Translations under genes and position numbers: made by a program | The notes under the pieces: model-generated | Told to the model about the DNA's origin: nothing | Databases searched by the model: none | Seen by the model: the letters and a program-made list of their open reading frames with translations, nothing else | From: Rhizobacter sp. | GTDB lineage: Bacteria > Pseudomonadota > Gammaproteobacteria > Burkholderiales > Burkholderiaceae_C | DNA: 64,000 nt | Assembly: GCA_019635355.1 (NCBI GenBank) | Contig: JAHBZQ010000001.1 | Coordinates: 5,022,001 to 5,086,000 of the forward strand | Direction: 5' to 3' | Part shown: positions 50,297 to 58,039 of the stretch, piece by piece | Layout of the letters: every line of letters starts with the position of its first letter | How positions within the stretch are numbered: the first letter of the stretch is position 1

Positions 50297-51394
50297 ACCT
50301 TTCGCTTTGGCCGCGCTGACGCGCTTGCGTGCGGCAGGCTTCTTTGTGCCTGCTGCGCGTTTCGCAATCTTTGAGCTCATGCCAAAAGACTTCAAAAGTT
50401 CGGCGAACTCTTCCGGCTTATGCAGTTCTTTGAGAAGAACACCATCAGCGTCGTTTTTGGGGATGATCCAATTTCGCTCGACGTCGCGTTCGAACCGCCG
50501 CCAGTCATGAGCAAGCATCCATTCCCGCACGATGCCGTATGTAGTCATCGGGTAGCTGCGCTTCTTAGCTAGCTCGACATAGCGCTTTGGAATTAGAGCG
50601 TTTAGGTCGGCCAATGTTTGAATGCCAAACTGACTCAGTTCGCGGACGAGATCGCTATACGCGTCCGGGCCTGGCTTATCTTCGACGGGTACGCCGGTGT
50701 TTTCACTCCACGTATTGACGAACTGCCTTAGCGTAATGGAGTTGAGTTCTGTGCTGAGAACTCCCTGCTCAGACTTCGTTTCGATTTGAGCGGAGTACTC
50801 ATCAATGCTGCGGGATAGCTCATCAAAGCCCTTGTCAGCAATTTCAAGCAGACCCGCATAAAGGTATAGCCGACGTTCGAGTTCCCTTGGGAGCTTTCCC
50901 GAGAACTTGTAGTTCCGGTCGTGGGATAGCTCTGCCCATGCGTGCTGCAAGACGGTTCTCAGTTGAATCTCAAATCTCAAACCTGCAAGACCGTCAAACT
51001 CCGGGAGAGGGCGACGATCCCTTCCAAGATCGCAGACAAAATGAACGGAGCGGTATCCGGTTTGGTTTGTGTTGAGCAAGTCGTCTTGGTTCAGCGAGTT
51101 CTCCTTGTCAACTGCGAAGGACTTCTCAACTAGATCTCCTGCCTTCTTTACGTCTGTTTCTGAAAATAAGACAACCCGAATGCCAGTCAGATCCGTTAGT
51201 TCGGTTCCGGGATCTGAGTAGCCTTTTCGTGCGATTTTTTCTATGGCACTTGCGCGCTCTTTGGTCCGACCAGTAATCGCAAGGTACTCCACGCTATTCG
51301 ACTGGAGGACACTCTGCAGGATTGTTATGACTGCAGGCGTAAGGCGTGCGTGAAGAGGCAGAGTCGAATCGAGCCATGTGGTGTGTGTACTCAT
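50291..51394 (-). CDS. Cassette gene: RelA/SpoT-domain (p)ppGpp synthetase-like protein
   Basis: 367 aa, the largest cassette gene. Residues ~40-180 are a RelA/SpoT nucleotidyltransferase-like domain: LTDLTGIRVVLF (metal-binding Asp region), GYRSVHFVCDLG, and FEIQLRTVLQHAWAELSHD, the family signature with catalytic Glu. No HD hydrolase domain, so it is a small-alarmone-synthetase type enzyme with a ~190-aa C-terminal extension ending in a Lys/Ala-rich tail. Related stand-alone enzymes act as toxins or antiphage effectors (for example pyrophosphorylating tRNA or making ppApp). Confidence 0.85.
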   Translation of the reverse strand: MSTHTTWLDSTLPLHARLTPAVITILQSVLQSNSVEYLAITGRTKERASAIEKIARKGYSDPGTELTDLTGIRVVLFSETDVKKAGDLVEKSFAVDKENSLNQDDLLNTNQTGYRSVHFVCDLGRDRRPLPEFDGLAGLRFEIQLRTVLQHAWAELSHDRNYKFSGKLPRELERRLYLYAGLLEIADKGFDELSRSIDEYSAQIETKSEQGVLSTELNSITLRQFVNTWSENTGVPVEDKPGPDAYSDLVRELSQFGIQTLADLNALIPKRYVELAKKRSYPMTTYGIVREWMLAHDWRRFERDVERNWIIPKNDADGVLLKELHKPEEFAELLKSFGMSSKIAKRAAGTKKPAARKRVSAAKAKGG

Positions 51395-51406
51395 ACTGAC
51401 TAAGGT

Positions 51407-51475
51407 GGCTAACGTTTGACATGAGAGGCCCGACCCGGCTTGCCGGGGCGGGTCCTCTCGATGGAAGGGTTAGGC
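51407..51475 (-). other. attC 51
   Basis: 69 bp, outer core GGCTAAC, inner core GTTAGGC, stem CCCG/CGGG. Confidence 0.94.
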
Positions 51476-51904
51476 GCCTGCATTTGCCAGGGCTGGCGAT
51501 GGGGAGGAGCGAAAGATTGCGGCGAGCGCGATAGCGGCGGGTAGCGCCTGTAGCAGAGCACCGATGTAAGCGATGCTCGTAAACGCCAGAACGATGCCGG
51601 CACCTACCGCTGATGCGCACATGTAGCCGACAAGCGCGAGACCTGCTTCTTTCTTCTCCTGGGCGAAGAGCACAAGGCCGGCAACCCCTGCGGTGGCGAG
51701 AAAGAGGTTATAGAAACCTTGATTTATGAAGAGGGGCTTCAATAGCAAAGCCTGCTCGTGAAGACCAAGTGGCACCACTGTTTGGAAGCGAGAAAGAGAG
51801 AACTCATAAATTGCGGGGCGCATCCATAAGAAAGCCTCAATGAAAAAGGCCGCCACATGAAAAACGATGACGAACAAGACCAGTGCTTTGGCTAGACGAT
51901 TCAT
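51470..51904 (-). CDS. Cassette gene: DUF1304 family membrane protein
   Basis: 144 aa from MNRLAKALVLFVIVFHVAAF. Four hydrophobic helices with the family-like ...FIEAFLWMRP... and NQGFYNLFLATAGV segments of DUF1304. Stop in the attC core. Function of the family is not known. Confidence 0.78.
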   Translation of the reverse strand: MNRLAKALVLFVIVFHVAAFFIEAFLWMRPAIYEFSLSRFQTVVPLGLHEQALLLKPLFINQGFYNLFLATAGVAGLVLFAQEKKEAGLALVGYMCASAVGAGIVLAFTSIAYIGALLQALPAAIALAAIFRSSPSPALANAGA

Positions 51905-52001
51905 TGAGGCTCCCTTTGGTATCGGTATTGGGGTGATCGTAGACGAGGAGGCATCAGCAGAGCTGCCTGCCTCCAGCCTTGCGGGCATCCCGCTTTCAGG
52001 C

Positions 52002-52070
52002 GCCTAACGTTTGACATGAGAGGCCCGACCCGGCTTGCCGGGGCGGGTCCTCTCGATGGAAGGGTTAGGC
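52002..52070 (-). other. attC 52
   Basis: 69 bp, cores GCCTAAC/GTTAGGC, stem CCCG/CGGG. Confidence 0.95.
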
Positions 52071-52092
52071 CTAGCCGTGGCAGGCATGGGTT

Positions 52093-52566
52093 TTAGGCCT
52101 TTCTCAAGCGTATGACGCTCTCAGGAAGCCAAGAGCGAGCTTCACGGTTCCCTGTGGAGGTGATTGTGTGAGCCAGTGTCTTTGTGCCTTGAACATTTAT
52201 GAGCTCGAAACCCTCGACCATCGCGGCGCTTATGAATGCTGACTCAACGACGGATACGGCCTTCATTGCGTCCTGGCCGCCTTTGCCAAGAAACTCTGCG
52301 ACGTAGAGAACTCGGTAGCCATTTGGTGCTCGCTCGATGGCGCGCATGAGTTTGAGATTGTTGAGCTGCTGTTCAACTCGCTTTCTCAGGTCTCCGGCCT
52401 TTCCTACGTAGAGTGGACAGACAACATCGCCGTGTGCTCTTGCGAAGACATAGACGCCTGGTGTTGACGGTACCGAGTCGATGCCGCTTATTTCGTAAAT
52501 GAGATCAGACTTGCTTCGAACAAGATCAAATGGCTTGAGCCACCGGACTTCTATGTCCATCGACAT
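52093..52566 (-). CDS. Cassette gene: GIY-YIG endonuclease-like protein
   Basis: 157 aa. GVYVFARAHGDVVCPLYVGK is a clear GIY-YIG motif pair, followed by Arg in DLRKRVEQQ and Glu in SVVESAFISAA at the expected distances. Likely a single-domain nuclease. Unlike the other GIY-YIG cassette (45241-45702) all key residues seem present. Confidence 0.8.
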   Translation of the reverse strand: MSMDIEVRWLKPFDLVRSKSDLIYEISGIDSVPSTPGVYVFARAHGDVVCPLYVGKAGDLRKRVEQQLNNLKLMRAIERAPNGYRVLYVAEFLGKGGQDAMKAVSVVESAFISAAMVEGFELINVQGTKTLAHTITSTGNREARSWLPESVIRLRKA

Positions 52567-52594
52567 CTCCCTCTGTTGGATTACTTGCAGCTAG

Positions 52595-52663
52595 GCCTAA
52601 CGTTTGACATGAGAGGCATGACCCGGCTTGCCGGGGCATGTCCTCTCGATGGAAGGGTTAGGC
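52595..52663 (-). other. attC 53
   Basis: 69 bp, cores GCCTAAC/GTTAGGC, stem CATG/CATG. Confidence 0.95.
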
Positions 52664-52664
52664 C

Positions 52665-53159
52665 TCACTGGACCGGACTTGCACCTGGTGCCCCAAGAAC
52701 CAACCTCTGCCACTTTGGAGAATCTTGATCAACTTCGCAGAAGTCTGAAACGGTATCGACTACAGATTGGGACATGGATACAACCATTGGCGGACACCCG
52801 ATATCAGGAAGCAGCATGAACGGTCCAGTGATCTCCGACAGGGATCGCATGATTGCCACTACTAGAGTTGGTTCGCCTTTTTCGAAGTGCAAGTGGGTGC
52901 ATTCATCGTCTTCCTGCGGCTCGGCGTGCAGGAGAGTCCAGTTTCCGTCTTCTTCTTCGTCGCTGACGAAAGCATCCCAGCGCTTCCCCGGGCCGTTGTC
53001 GGTGTACTCAACCTTGAAGCCCCGAAGCGCACTAAGAGTGTTTTGAATCTCTTTGCGAGTAGGCCATCTCGAAGATCCGGAGGGGAAGGGGATTTCTTGA
53101 GAGCGTAGCCATTCCTGCGCCTGTGTATCAAGCGGCCAGACTGTGTAAAGGATGCCCAT
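52665..53159 (-). CDS. Cassette gene: conserved cassette protein, paralogue of 30679-31176
   Basis: 164 aa starting MGILYTVWPLDTQAQEWL. Shares with the protein at 30679-31176 the N-terminal 11 residues, SRWPT+E, LRGF+V+YTDNGP, FEKGEPTLVVAI and the terminal LVLGAPGA. Function unknown; gene distance from attC is the same in both cassettes, so this is divergence of one ancestral cassette. Confidence 0.75.
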   Translation of the reverse strand: MGILYTVWPLDTQAQEWLRSQEIPFPSGSSRWPTRKEIQNTLSALRGFKVEYTDNGPGKRWDAFVSDEEEDGNWTLLHAEPQEDDECTHLHFEKGEPTLVVAIMRSLSEITGPFMLLPDIGCPPMVVSMSQSVVDTVSDFCEVDQDSPKWQRLVLGAPGASPVQ

Positions 53160-53175
53160 TGGTTCGCTTTGTGAG

Positions 53176-53244
53176 GCCTAACGTTTGACATGAGAGGCGG
53201 CGCCCGGCTTGCCGGGTGACGTCCTCTCGATGGAAGGGTTAGGC
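53176..53244 (-). other. attC 54
   Basis: 69 bp, cores GCCTAAC/GTTAGGC, CGCCCGGCTTGCCGGGTG tip. Confidence 0.95.
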
Positions 53245-53691
53245 GCCTGCTGCTGCATAGACCGCCTTGTAGGCCAAAGCCACTGCTCTCTTGGCTTCAG
53301 GCTCGAGTACTGCGTGACAGCGAACCATGTTGTCTGGAGACTCCTTCCAGAGTTGGGATGGTGATCCAGGCTCGGCGGCATGCAGAACCTCATTTCGAAG
53401 TGCTCTCAGCCAGTTGAGCTCCGCGTCACTTCCGAACAACTCGATAGCGGGTGACTTGTAGTTCTCGGTAGTGATTTGGCGGAATGTGGCTTCAATGCAT
53501 GCTTGGGAAAGGACTATCACTGATAGCCAAGCCCCAGCTCTAAAAGCGAGCTCAATGTCTATGAGCAAAAGGAGAGAGTGGGAACTGAAATTCTGAACTG
53601 GGTAGTACTTTCTGGCACTGGAATGCGCTTTCTCCAGCCAGCTTCTTCGCTCTGCTTCGTGTGGGTGTGAAGAAGGAAGTGATGACCACAT
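53239..53691 (-). CDS. Cassette gene: HEPN-like helical protein
   Basis: 150 aa, all-helical. LRALRNEVLHAAE contains R-N-x3-H, the HEPN motif, after a helix SQACIEATFRQIT. Third HEPN-motif cassette type in this array. Stop in the attC core. RNase or adaptor role inferred from motif only. Confidence 0.65.
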   Translation of the reverse strand: MWSSLPSSHPHEAERRSWLEKAHSSARKYYPVQNFSSHSLLLLIDIELAFRAGAWLSVIVLSQACIEATFRQITTENYKSPAIELFGSDAELNWLRALRNEVLHAAEPGSPSQLWKESPDNMVRCHAVLEPEAKRAVALAYKAVYAAAGA

Positions 53692-53706
53692 ATGCTGATT
53701 TCAGGC

Positions 53707-53775
53707 GCCTAACGTTTGACATGAGAGGCATGACCCGGCTTGCCGGGGCATGTCCTCTCGATGGAAGGGTTAGGC
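53707..53775 (-). other. attC 55
   Basis: 69 bp, cores GCCTAAC/GTTAGGC, stem CATG/CATG. IS30-A copy 3 begins 3 bp to the right. Confidence 0.95.
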
Positions 53776-53778
53776 CTC

Positions 53779-54854
53779 GCGGGTTCACAGAGTAAGTGCA
53801 ACACCTTCTCCAAAAAAGGTGGGGAGCTGGCAATACTGCCTGCACCTCAACCGGCAAGAAGGGGTAGCAGACATGGGGTATCACCAACTCACCCAGGATG
53901 AACGGTACAACATCGCCCGGATGCGGGCCAGAGGGCACAGCCAGCGAGAGATTGCCAAGTGCCTAGGGCGATCACCTTCGACGATCAGTCGAGAGGTGTG
54001 GCGCAACCGAAGCGTGCACGACGGCTTCTACCGGCCCAGCAAGGCGCAGAGCAAGGCGATGGCCAGGCGAAGCAAGAGCCGCAAGAAGAGCCAGTACACC
54101 CGCCAGGAGTGGGCCAGGCTGTTGGTGCAACTCAGGCGCTACTGGAGCCCCCAGCAAATAGCAGGACGGCGCAAGCGGCTGGGGCGACGCCCCATCAGCC
54201 ACGAGACGATCTACCGCTACGTGAGGAAGAACCGGCTAGGAGGGGGCGACTTGTGGCGCAGCCTCAGGCACATGAGCAAGATCGGGCGCAAACACCGGGG
54301 AAGCCCCGCCACGCGGGGCCTATTGGCGGGCAAGAGCCACATCAGCGAGCGACCACCCGAGGTGGAGCTACGCCAGGAGATTGGGCACTACGAAGGCGAC
54401 ACCGTGATGGGCCCAGACGGACGCCACTGCATCCTGACGCTGGTGGAGCGGGTGACCGGCTACGTGCTGATCAAGAAGCTGAGCGCGAGGAATGCAGAGC
54501 AGGCTGCATCGGCACTGGCTCGCATGGTGATCGGCCTGAAAGGCCGGATCAAGACGATCACGCTGGACAACGGCACCGAGTTCCACGGCTACAAGAGCGT
54601 GCAGGACCAGTTCGGGGTGAAGTTCTTCTTCGCCACGCCCTACCACTCATGGGAGCGGGGCACCAACGAGAACACCAACGGATTGATCCGGCAGTACCTG
54701 CCCAAGGGCATGTGCTTGAAGAATCTCACCCAGGCCCAATGCAACTGGATCGCCAACGAGCTCAACAACCGGCCGCGTGAGCGACTAGCATTTAGAACAC
54801 CGGCGGAAGCCTTCCGCCGTCCGCAGGGTGTTGCACTTCAAAGTTGAACTCAAG
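53779..54854 (+). mobile_element. IS30-family element A, copy 3
   Basis: 1076 bp, same ends as copies 1 and 2. GCGGGTTCAC end 3 bp from attC 55. Flanking bases differ from copies 1 and 2, so it is an independent insertion. Confidence 0.88.
53873..54847 (+). CDS. IS30-family transposase (element A, copy 3)
   Basis: 324 aa, identical to the proteins at 20505-21479 and 36296-37270; HTH and DDE motifs intact. Confidence 0.96.
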   Translation: MGYHQLTQDERYNIARMRARGHSQREIAKCLGRSPSTISREVWRNRSVHDGFYRPSKAQSKAMARRSKSRKKSQYTRQEWARLLVQLRRYWSPQQIAGRRKRLGRRPISHETIYRYVRKNRLGGGDLWRSLRHMSKIGRKHRGSPATRGLLAGKSHISERPPEVELRQEIGHYEGDTVMGPDGRHCILTLVERVTGYVLIKKLSARNAEQAASALARMVIGLKGRIKTITLDNGTEFHGYKSVQDQFGVKFFFATPYHSWERGTNENTNGLIRQYLPKGMCLKNLTQAQCNWIANELNNRPRERLAFRTPAEAFRRPQGVALQS

Positions 54855-54925
54855 AGCCTGTTTGAACAAGATTCTTTCGCAGGACAGTGGCATTGCCGGT
54901 TTGCGCTGGGTCTTGATAATTCTGT

Positions 54926-55213
54926 CTAGCCGTTGTCGCAATCTGTCTTTGCCCACACCGTCTCGAAGAGCTCTTTAGAGATTTTGATGCAGTGCCCGTA
55001 TTCCGCTTTCGCCGCCTCGCTATCCACCCACTTGCCTTCGGGAAGCTGAGCGTACTTGTCTGCGGCCTTGCCTTCGCTATAGCGGAGCGCGGCTCCAGTG
55101 GAACCAATCTCTACATAGCGAACGCAGTAGCCTTCGCCATCGTTCTCGAAGTAGCCGATGTACTCATCAAGCCCTAAAGAATTGCCAGATGAGCAGTAAA
55201 GGTAGTACTTCAT
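54926..55213 (-). CDS. Cassette gene: second gene of a two-gene cassette
   Basis: 95 aa starting MKYYLYCSSGNSLGLDEYIG; start overlaps the upstream gene's stop (ATGA). Small alpha/beta protein with RYVEIGSTGAALRYSEGKA. The overlap with a 79-aa partner has the layout of a toxin-antitoxin or immunity pair, but neither matches a family I recognise. IS30-A separates it from attC 55. Confidence 0.65.
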   Translation of the reverse strand: MKYYLYCSSGNSLGLDEYIGYFENDGEGYCVRYVEIGSTGAALRYSEGKAADKYAQLPEGKWVDSEAAKAEYGHCIKISKELFETVWAKTDCDNG

Positions 55214-55449
55214 GACTCCGAGTGAGCTCGAACGCGGGCGTTGTAAGCGTAGAGAAAGTCTTTCACTTGACTGCGTGAGACGTTCTGCTTTGTGAATTGC
55301 TCGACGAGCAGGTCTGGCCCAAAGTCCTCGTTGATTTCTTCATGTCCGTCTAGCCAAGGACATTCCGCCGCCAGCAACTTTGCGAACTCGATTGGCAAGC
55401 CAACCTCATTGGCTGCAGCATAGAGCAGCACTTCGCGGCGATGAGTCAT
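55210..55449 (-). CDS. Cassette gene: first gene of a two-gene cassette
   Basis: 79 aa starting MTHRREVLLYAAANEVGLP, 4 bp from the upstream attC. Helical and acidic, with DGHEEINEDFGPDLLVEQF. Its stop overlaps the following gene by ATGA, so the two are translationally coupled. Confidence 0.65.
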   Translation of the reverse strand: MTHRREVLLYAAANEVGLPIEFAKLLAAECPWLDGHEEINEDFGPDLLVEQFTKQNVSRSQVKDFLYAYNARVRAHSES

Positions 55450-55453
55450 AGGC

Positions 55454-55522
55454 GTCTAACGTTTGACATGAGAGGCATGACCCGGCTTGCCGGGGCATGT
55501 CCTCTCGATGGAAGGGTTAGAC
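55454..55522 (-). other. attC 56
   Basis: 69 bp, cores GTCTAAC/GTTAGAC, stem CATG/CATG. Confidence 0.95.
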
Positions 55523-55538
55523 ATCGCTGCGCGAGGAA

Positions 55539-55997
55539 TCACGACTGAACCTTGCAAGCACCATCTCGAACGGGGAAACGAGAGAGGTTGTAGGGGAAGG
55601 ACACAGAGTAGTCGGTCTTTGCTGTGATCGAGGTTTCCGTGACTTCCGCGACTACAAGCTTGAGCGACTGGCGAGCCCGCGGGAATAGAACCGTCGCCGT
55701 TGACTCCTCGTAGCTCAGCGTAAGCCTGTCTTTGTGCAGTTTCCAGCTGCCTGCGCCGCTAACGAACTTGGGCTTGTCTAAGAACCTCTCGATTCCAGTC
55801 TCGCTGAATGTTCCATCGGCGTTGAACTGGAGGACGGAGGCTCCAGACATGAACGATCCGCTTCCTGTCGACCCTGCCCAGCAGCCAACAAGTTTCTTCT
55901 CCATCTCGGGATTGGCGAGGTTGTACCTCTCATTCAGATATGCGCCGCCAAATGTGACGCTAAGCGCTATGCCAACCCAAAGCAGATCGCGATTCAT
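55539..55997 (-). CDS. Cassette gene: membrane-anchored lipocalin-like protein
   Basis: 152 aa. One N-terminal helix (LLWVGIALSVTFGGAYL), then a beta-rich domain with KKLVGCWAGSTGSG, LQFNADGTFSETG and GAGSWKLHKDRLTLSY, the strand pattern of small lipocalin-like or YceI-like domains. Probably faces the periplasm. Function unknown. Confidence 0.7.
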   Translation of the reverse strand: MNRDLLWVGIALSVTFGGAYLNERYNLANPEMEKKLVGCWAGSTGSGSFMSGASVLQFNADGTFSETGIERFLDKPKFVSGAGSWKLHKDRLTLSYEESTATVLFPRARQSLKLVVAEVTETSITAKTDYSVSFPYNLSRFPVRDGACKVQS

Positions 55998-56019
55998 CTG
56001 TGACGTAGTGAGATGCGAT

Positions 56020-56088
56020 ATCTAACGTTTGACATGAGAGGCCCGACCCGGCTTGCCGGGGCGGGTCCTCTCGATGGAAGGGTTAGGC
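56020..56088 (-). other. attC 57
   Basis: 69 bp, outer core ATCTAAC, inner core GTTAGGC, stem CCCG/CGGG. Confidence 0.94.
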
Positions 56089-56296
56089 AGCGCTGCTCGC
56101 ACGCCACGGCCTGATTGCATTTTGCGTTGGATGGAACCGCCGGCAAACAAGCCGAATTCACCGGCACGTGCTGCGTAGCAGCTGGTGCCTGCACGGCCTC
56201 TTGCATTTGGCTTTGCGCTTTTGCGCAGAGCTTGTATTGGAAACGAGCAGGCCGCGCCTTTGTGGGAGGTGACTGGGGAGGTGCCGAGCATCGGAT
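56089..56296. other. Non-coding segment next to attC 57, resembling ORF-less cassettes
   Basis: About 208 bp between the membrane-protein stop and its attC, GC-rich and without a credible gene. Elements such as ATTCACCGGCACG recall the ATTCACCGGCCG of family c copy 2. It may be the remnant of an ORF-less cassette fused to a gene cassette after attC loss. Confidence 0.5.
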
Positions 56297-56554
56297 TCAA
56301 CGCTTTGACCATTTGCTGACTAGCGAAACTAGCAACAAGCTGAACATGAAGTAGATTGCAAAGGCGATGGCAGTTCCGGTGGCTCCAGTGCTCACTTGGT
56401 TTGCGATCATGAATGGGCTGGCTAGAGCGATAGCAGCGTAGTGGCCAACTCCTTCGGAGTAGTAGCCCCAGGACATGGCTGCCGCGAGAAGAACAAACCC
56501 ACCGGCCAAGGCAAAAGCGACTAGTACGTTGCGAACTACTCTGCTGCGGCTCAT
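56297..56554 (-). CDS. Cassette gene: small two-helix membrane protein
   Basis: 85 aa from MSRSRVVRNVLVAFALAGGF. Two hydrophobic helices (~9-32 and ~58-80). Short and basic at both ends. Function unknown. Confidence 0.65.
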   Translation of the reverse strand: MSRSRVVRNVLVAFALAGGFVLLAAAMSWGYYSEGVGHYAAIALASPFMIANQVSTGATGTAIAFAIYFMFSLLLVSLVSKWSKR

Positions 56555-56559
56555 GCGAT

Positions 56560-56628
56560 GCCTAACGTTTGACATGAGAGGCCTGACCCGGCTTGCCGGG
56601 GCAGGTCCTCTCGATGGAAGGGTTAGGC
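56560..56628 (-). other. attC 58
   Basis: 69 bp, cores GCCTAAC/GTTAGGC, stem CCTG pairs with CAGG. Confidence 0.95.
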
Positions 56629-56712
56629 ATCGCTTGTTTTACCGACGGTGTGCCTAGATCGCAGTGCTGTGGATCTTATAGCGATGAGCGTGATGCCTTC
56701 TGATTCGATGGT

Positions 56713-57024
56713 CTAGTGAATCTCATCATCTTCTTGTGCTTCTACTGGCCACTCATTGAAAACGTAGCACTCGCCTTCTGCGACCGCCAGGTCAAACCAT
56801 TTGAGCCATTCTGGTTGATCTAGGTAATCATCTCGCTCGGTAAAAACTGGCTCCTCTTCAATGCCGAGTACAAGCCAACCGTTGTCTTTGAAGTTTTGTA
56901 GTGCGAGCTCAGTTGCCTTCTCAACAGAATCAGCAGCGACAAAACAATTCGCGAAGGCACCGCCAACACTTGAGAAGTGCTCACTATCGGGCGCAGGTGT
57001 GACTTCGTATTGGATGTAGTACAT
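56713..57024 (-). CDS. Cassette gene: acidic small soluble protein
   Basis: 103 aa from MYYIQYEVTPAPDSEHFSSV. Alpha/beta pattern with VEKATELALQNFKDNGWLVL, very acidic C-terminus (VEAQEDDEIH). Of a type often found as orphan cassette proteins; function unknown. Confidence 0.68.
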   Translation of the reverse strand: MYYIQYEVTPAPDSEHFSSVGGAFANCFVAADSVEKATELALQNFKDNGWLVLGIEEEPVFTERDDYLDQPEWLKWFDLAVAEGECYVFNEWPVEAQEDDEIH

Positions 57025-57042
57025 GGCGTTCTGACTTGCGAT

Positions 57043-57111
57043 GCCTAACGTTTGACATGAGCTGCGTGACCCGGCTTGCCGGGGCACGTCAGCTCGATGG
57101 AAGGGTTAGGC
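57043..57111 (-). other. attC 59
   Basis: 69 bp, cores GCCTAAC/GTTAGGC, GAGCTG/CAGCTC arm with CGTG/CACG stem. Confidence 0.95.
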
Positions 57112-57429
57112 GGCATTCTCGTCCCAGGAAGCCAATGCTTTGACCATGCCGCGCCCAACTACGGTTGGACCTTCGCAGATGTCGAAGGCCACGCCCGGTT
57201 TGAGCGCTGAATAGTCGACACCGGGATACAACATGACTACTGTGGCCTCGCATAACGTGCCAAGGTGGATTTCGGAGTTGCCGACAAAGCAAACACCAAG
57301 AGGCGCGGCGCCAGGCGTGACCTTGAAGTGTGGTCGGTACTTTCCGTTGGAGGCAGGAGCACTTGTGCGGCGACCGGCGCCAACAGTGTGGAACTCGACC
57401 TCAACATGGGCGCACGGTTGCATCTTCAA
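57106..57429 (-). CDS. Cassette gene: EF-Tu domain III-like beta-barrel protein
   Basis: 107 aa. NGKYRPHFKVTPGAAPLGVC, ATVVMLYPGVDYSALKPGVA and FDICEGPTVVGRGMV follow the strand order of elongation factor Tu domain III, with no GTPase domain. Stand-alone relatives occur as small proteins of unknown role. Stop in the attC core. Confidence 0.6.
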   Translation of the reverse strand: MKMQPCAHVEVEFHTVGAGRRTSAPASNGKYRPHFKVTPGAAPLGVCFVGNSEIHLGTLCEATVVMLYPGVDYSALKPGVAFDICEGPTVVGRGMVKALASWDENAA

Positions 57430-57433
57430 TGCC

Positions 57434-57502
57434 GTCTAACGTTTGACATGAGAGGCTCGACCCGGCTTGCCGGGGCGAGTCCTCTCGATGGAAGGGTTAG
57501 AG
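57434..57502 (-). other. attC 60
   Basis: 69 bp, cores GTCTAAC/GTTAGAG, stem CTCG/CGAG. Confidence 0.94.
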
Positions 57503-57946
57503 CGCATTGGTGGATAACTCGCGGCGAACTTCATAGTAGGCGAGCAGGGCTGAATAGGACATGGCTACTGCTATGAAGAAGAGGCAGAGCGCTATGAGAA
57601 TCTTCAGAACGCCCGATGGTTGTCGTGGTTTCCCGTAGTCGTTTTCCCATCTTTGACCAGAGAGAAAGCACAAGACTGGCAAGACGATGACGCCAAACAG
57701 TGGGAATGCGAGGAGCCTTACTGACCAACTCGGAAGATTGAGATCACGGAGCCGAGCGGCGGACAGGTAGTAAAAGACGGAGCCAAGTACAAACCCAAAG
57801 AGTGACACCCACCAGTTCACCGTCGCTAGTGTGAAGAGGCCTTGAGCACTCAAGTTCGTGCATACGAAAGAAGTCAGTGCAGACCAAGCGATGACGCTCG
57901 CGGACATGACCAGAAGATATGTGCCCGCGCCGATTCTGTTCTGCAT
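57497..57946 (-). CDS. Cassette gene: DUF805-like membrane protein
   Basis: 149 aa with four hydrophobic helices. ARLRDLNLPSWSVRLLAFPL followed by LCFLSGQRWENDYG matches the DUF805 core (R-R-L-H-D ... G-x-N-x-Y-G). Inner membrane; function unknown. Stop in the attC. Confidence 0.72.
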   Translation of the reverse strand: MQNRIGAGTYLLVMSASVIAWSALTSFVCTNLSAQGLFTLATVNWWVSLFGFVLGSVFYYLSAARLRDLNLPSWSVRLLAFPLFGVIVLPVLCFLSGQRWENDYGKPRQPSGVLKILIALCLFFIAVAMSYSALLAYYEVRRELSTNAL

Positions 57947-57949
57947 GCG

Positions 57950-58021
57950 CTCTAACGTTTGACATGAGAGGCGCTTGGAGGCCGTAGGCCGGAAAGCGTC
58001 CTCTCGATGGAAGGGTTAGAG
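57950..58021 (-). other. attC 61
   Basis: 72 bp, cores CTCTAAC/GTTAGAG, stem CGCTT pairs with AAGCG, tip GGAGGCCGTAGGCCGGA unlike others. Confidence 0.92.
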
Positions 58022-58039
58022 CGCATTTTGTGCACCGCG

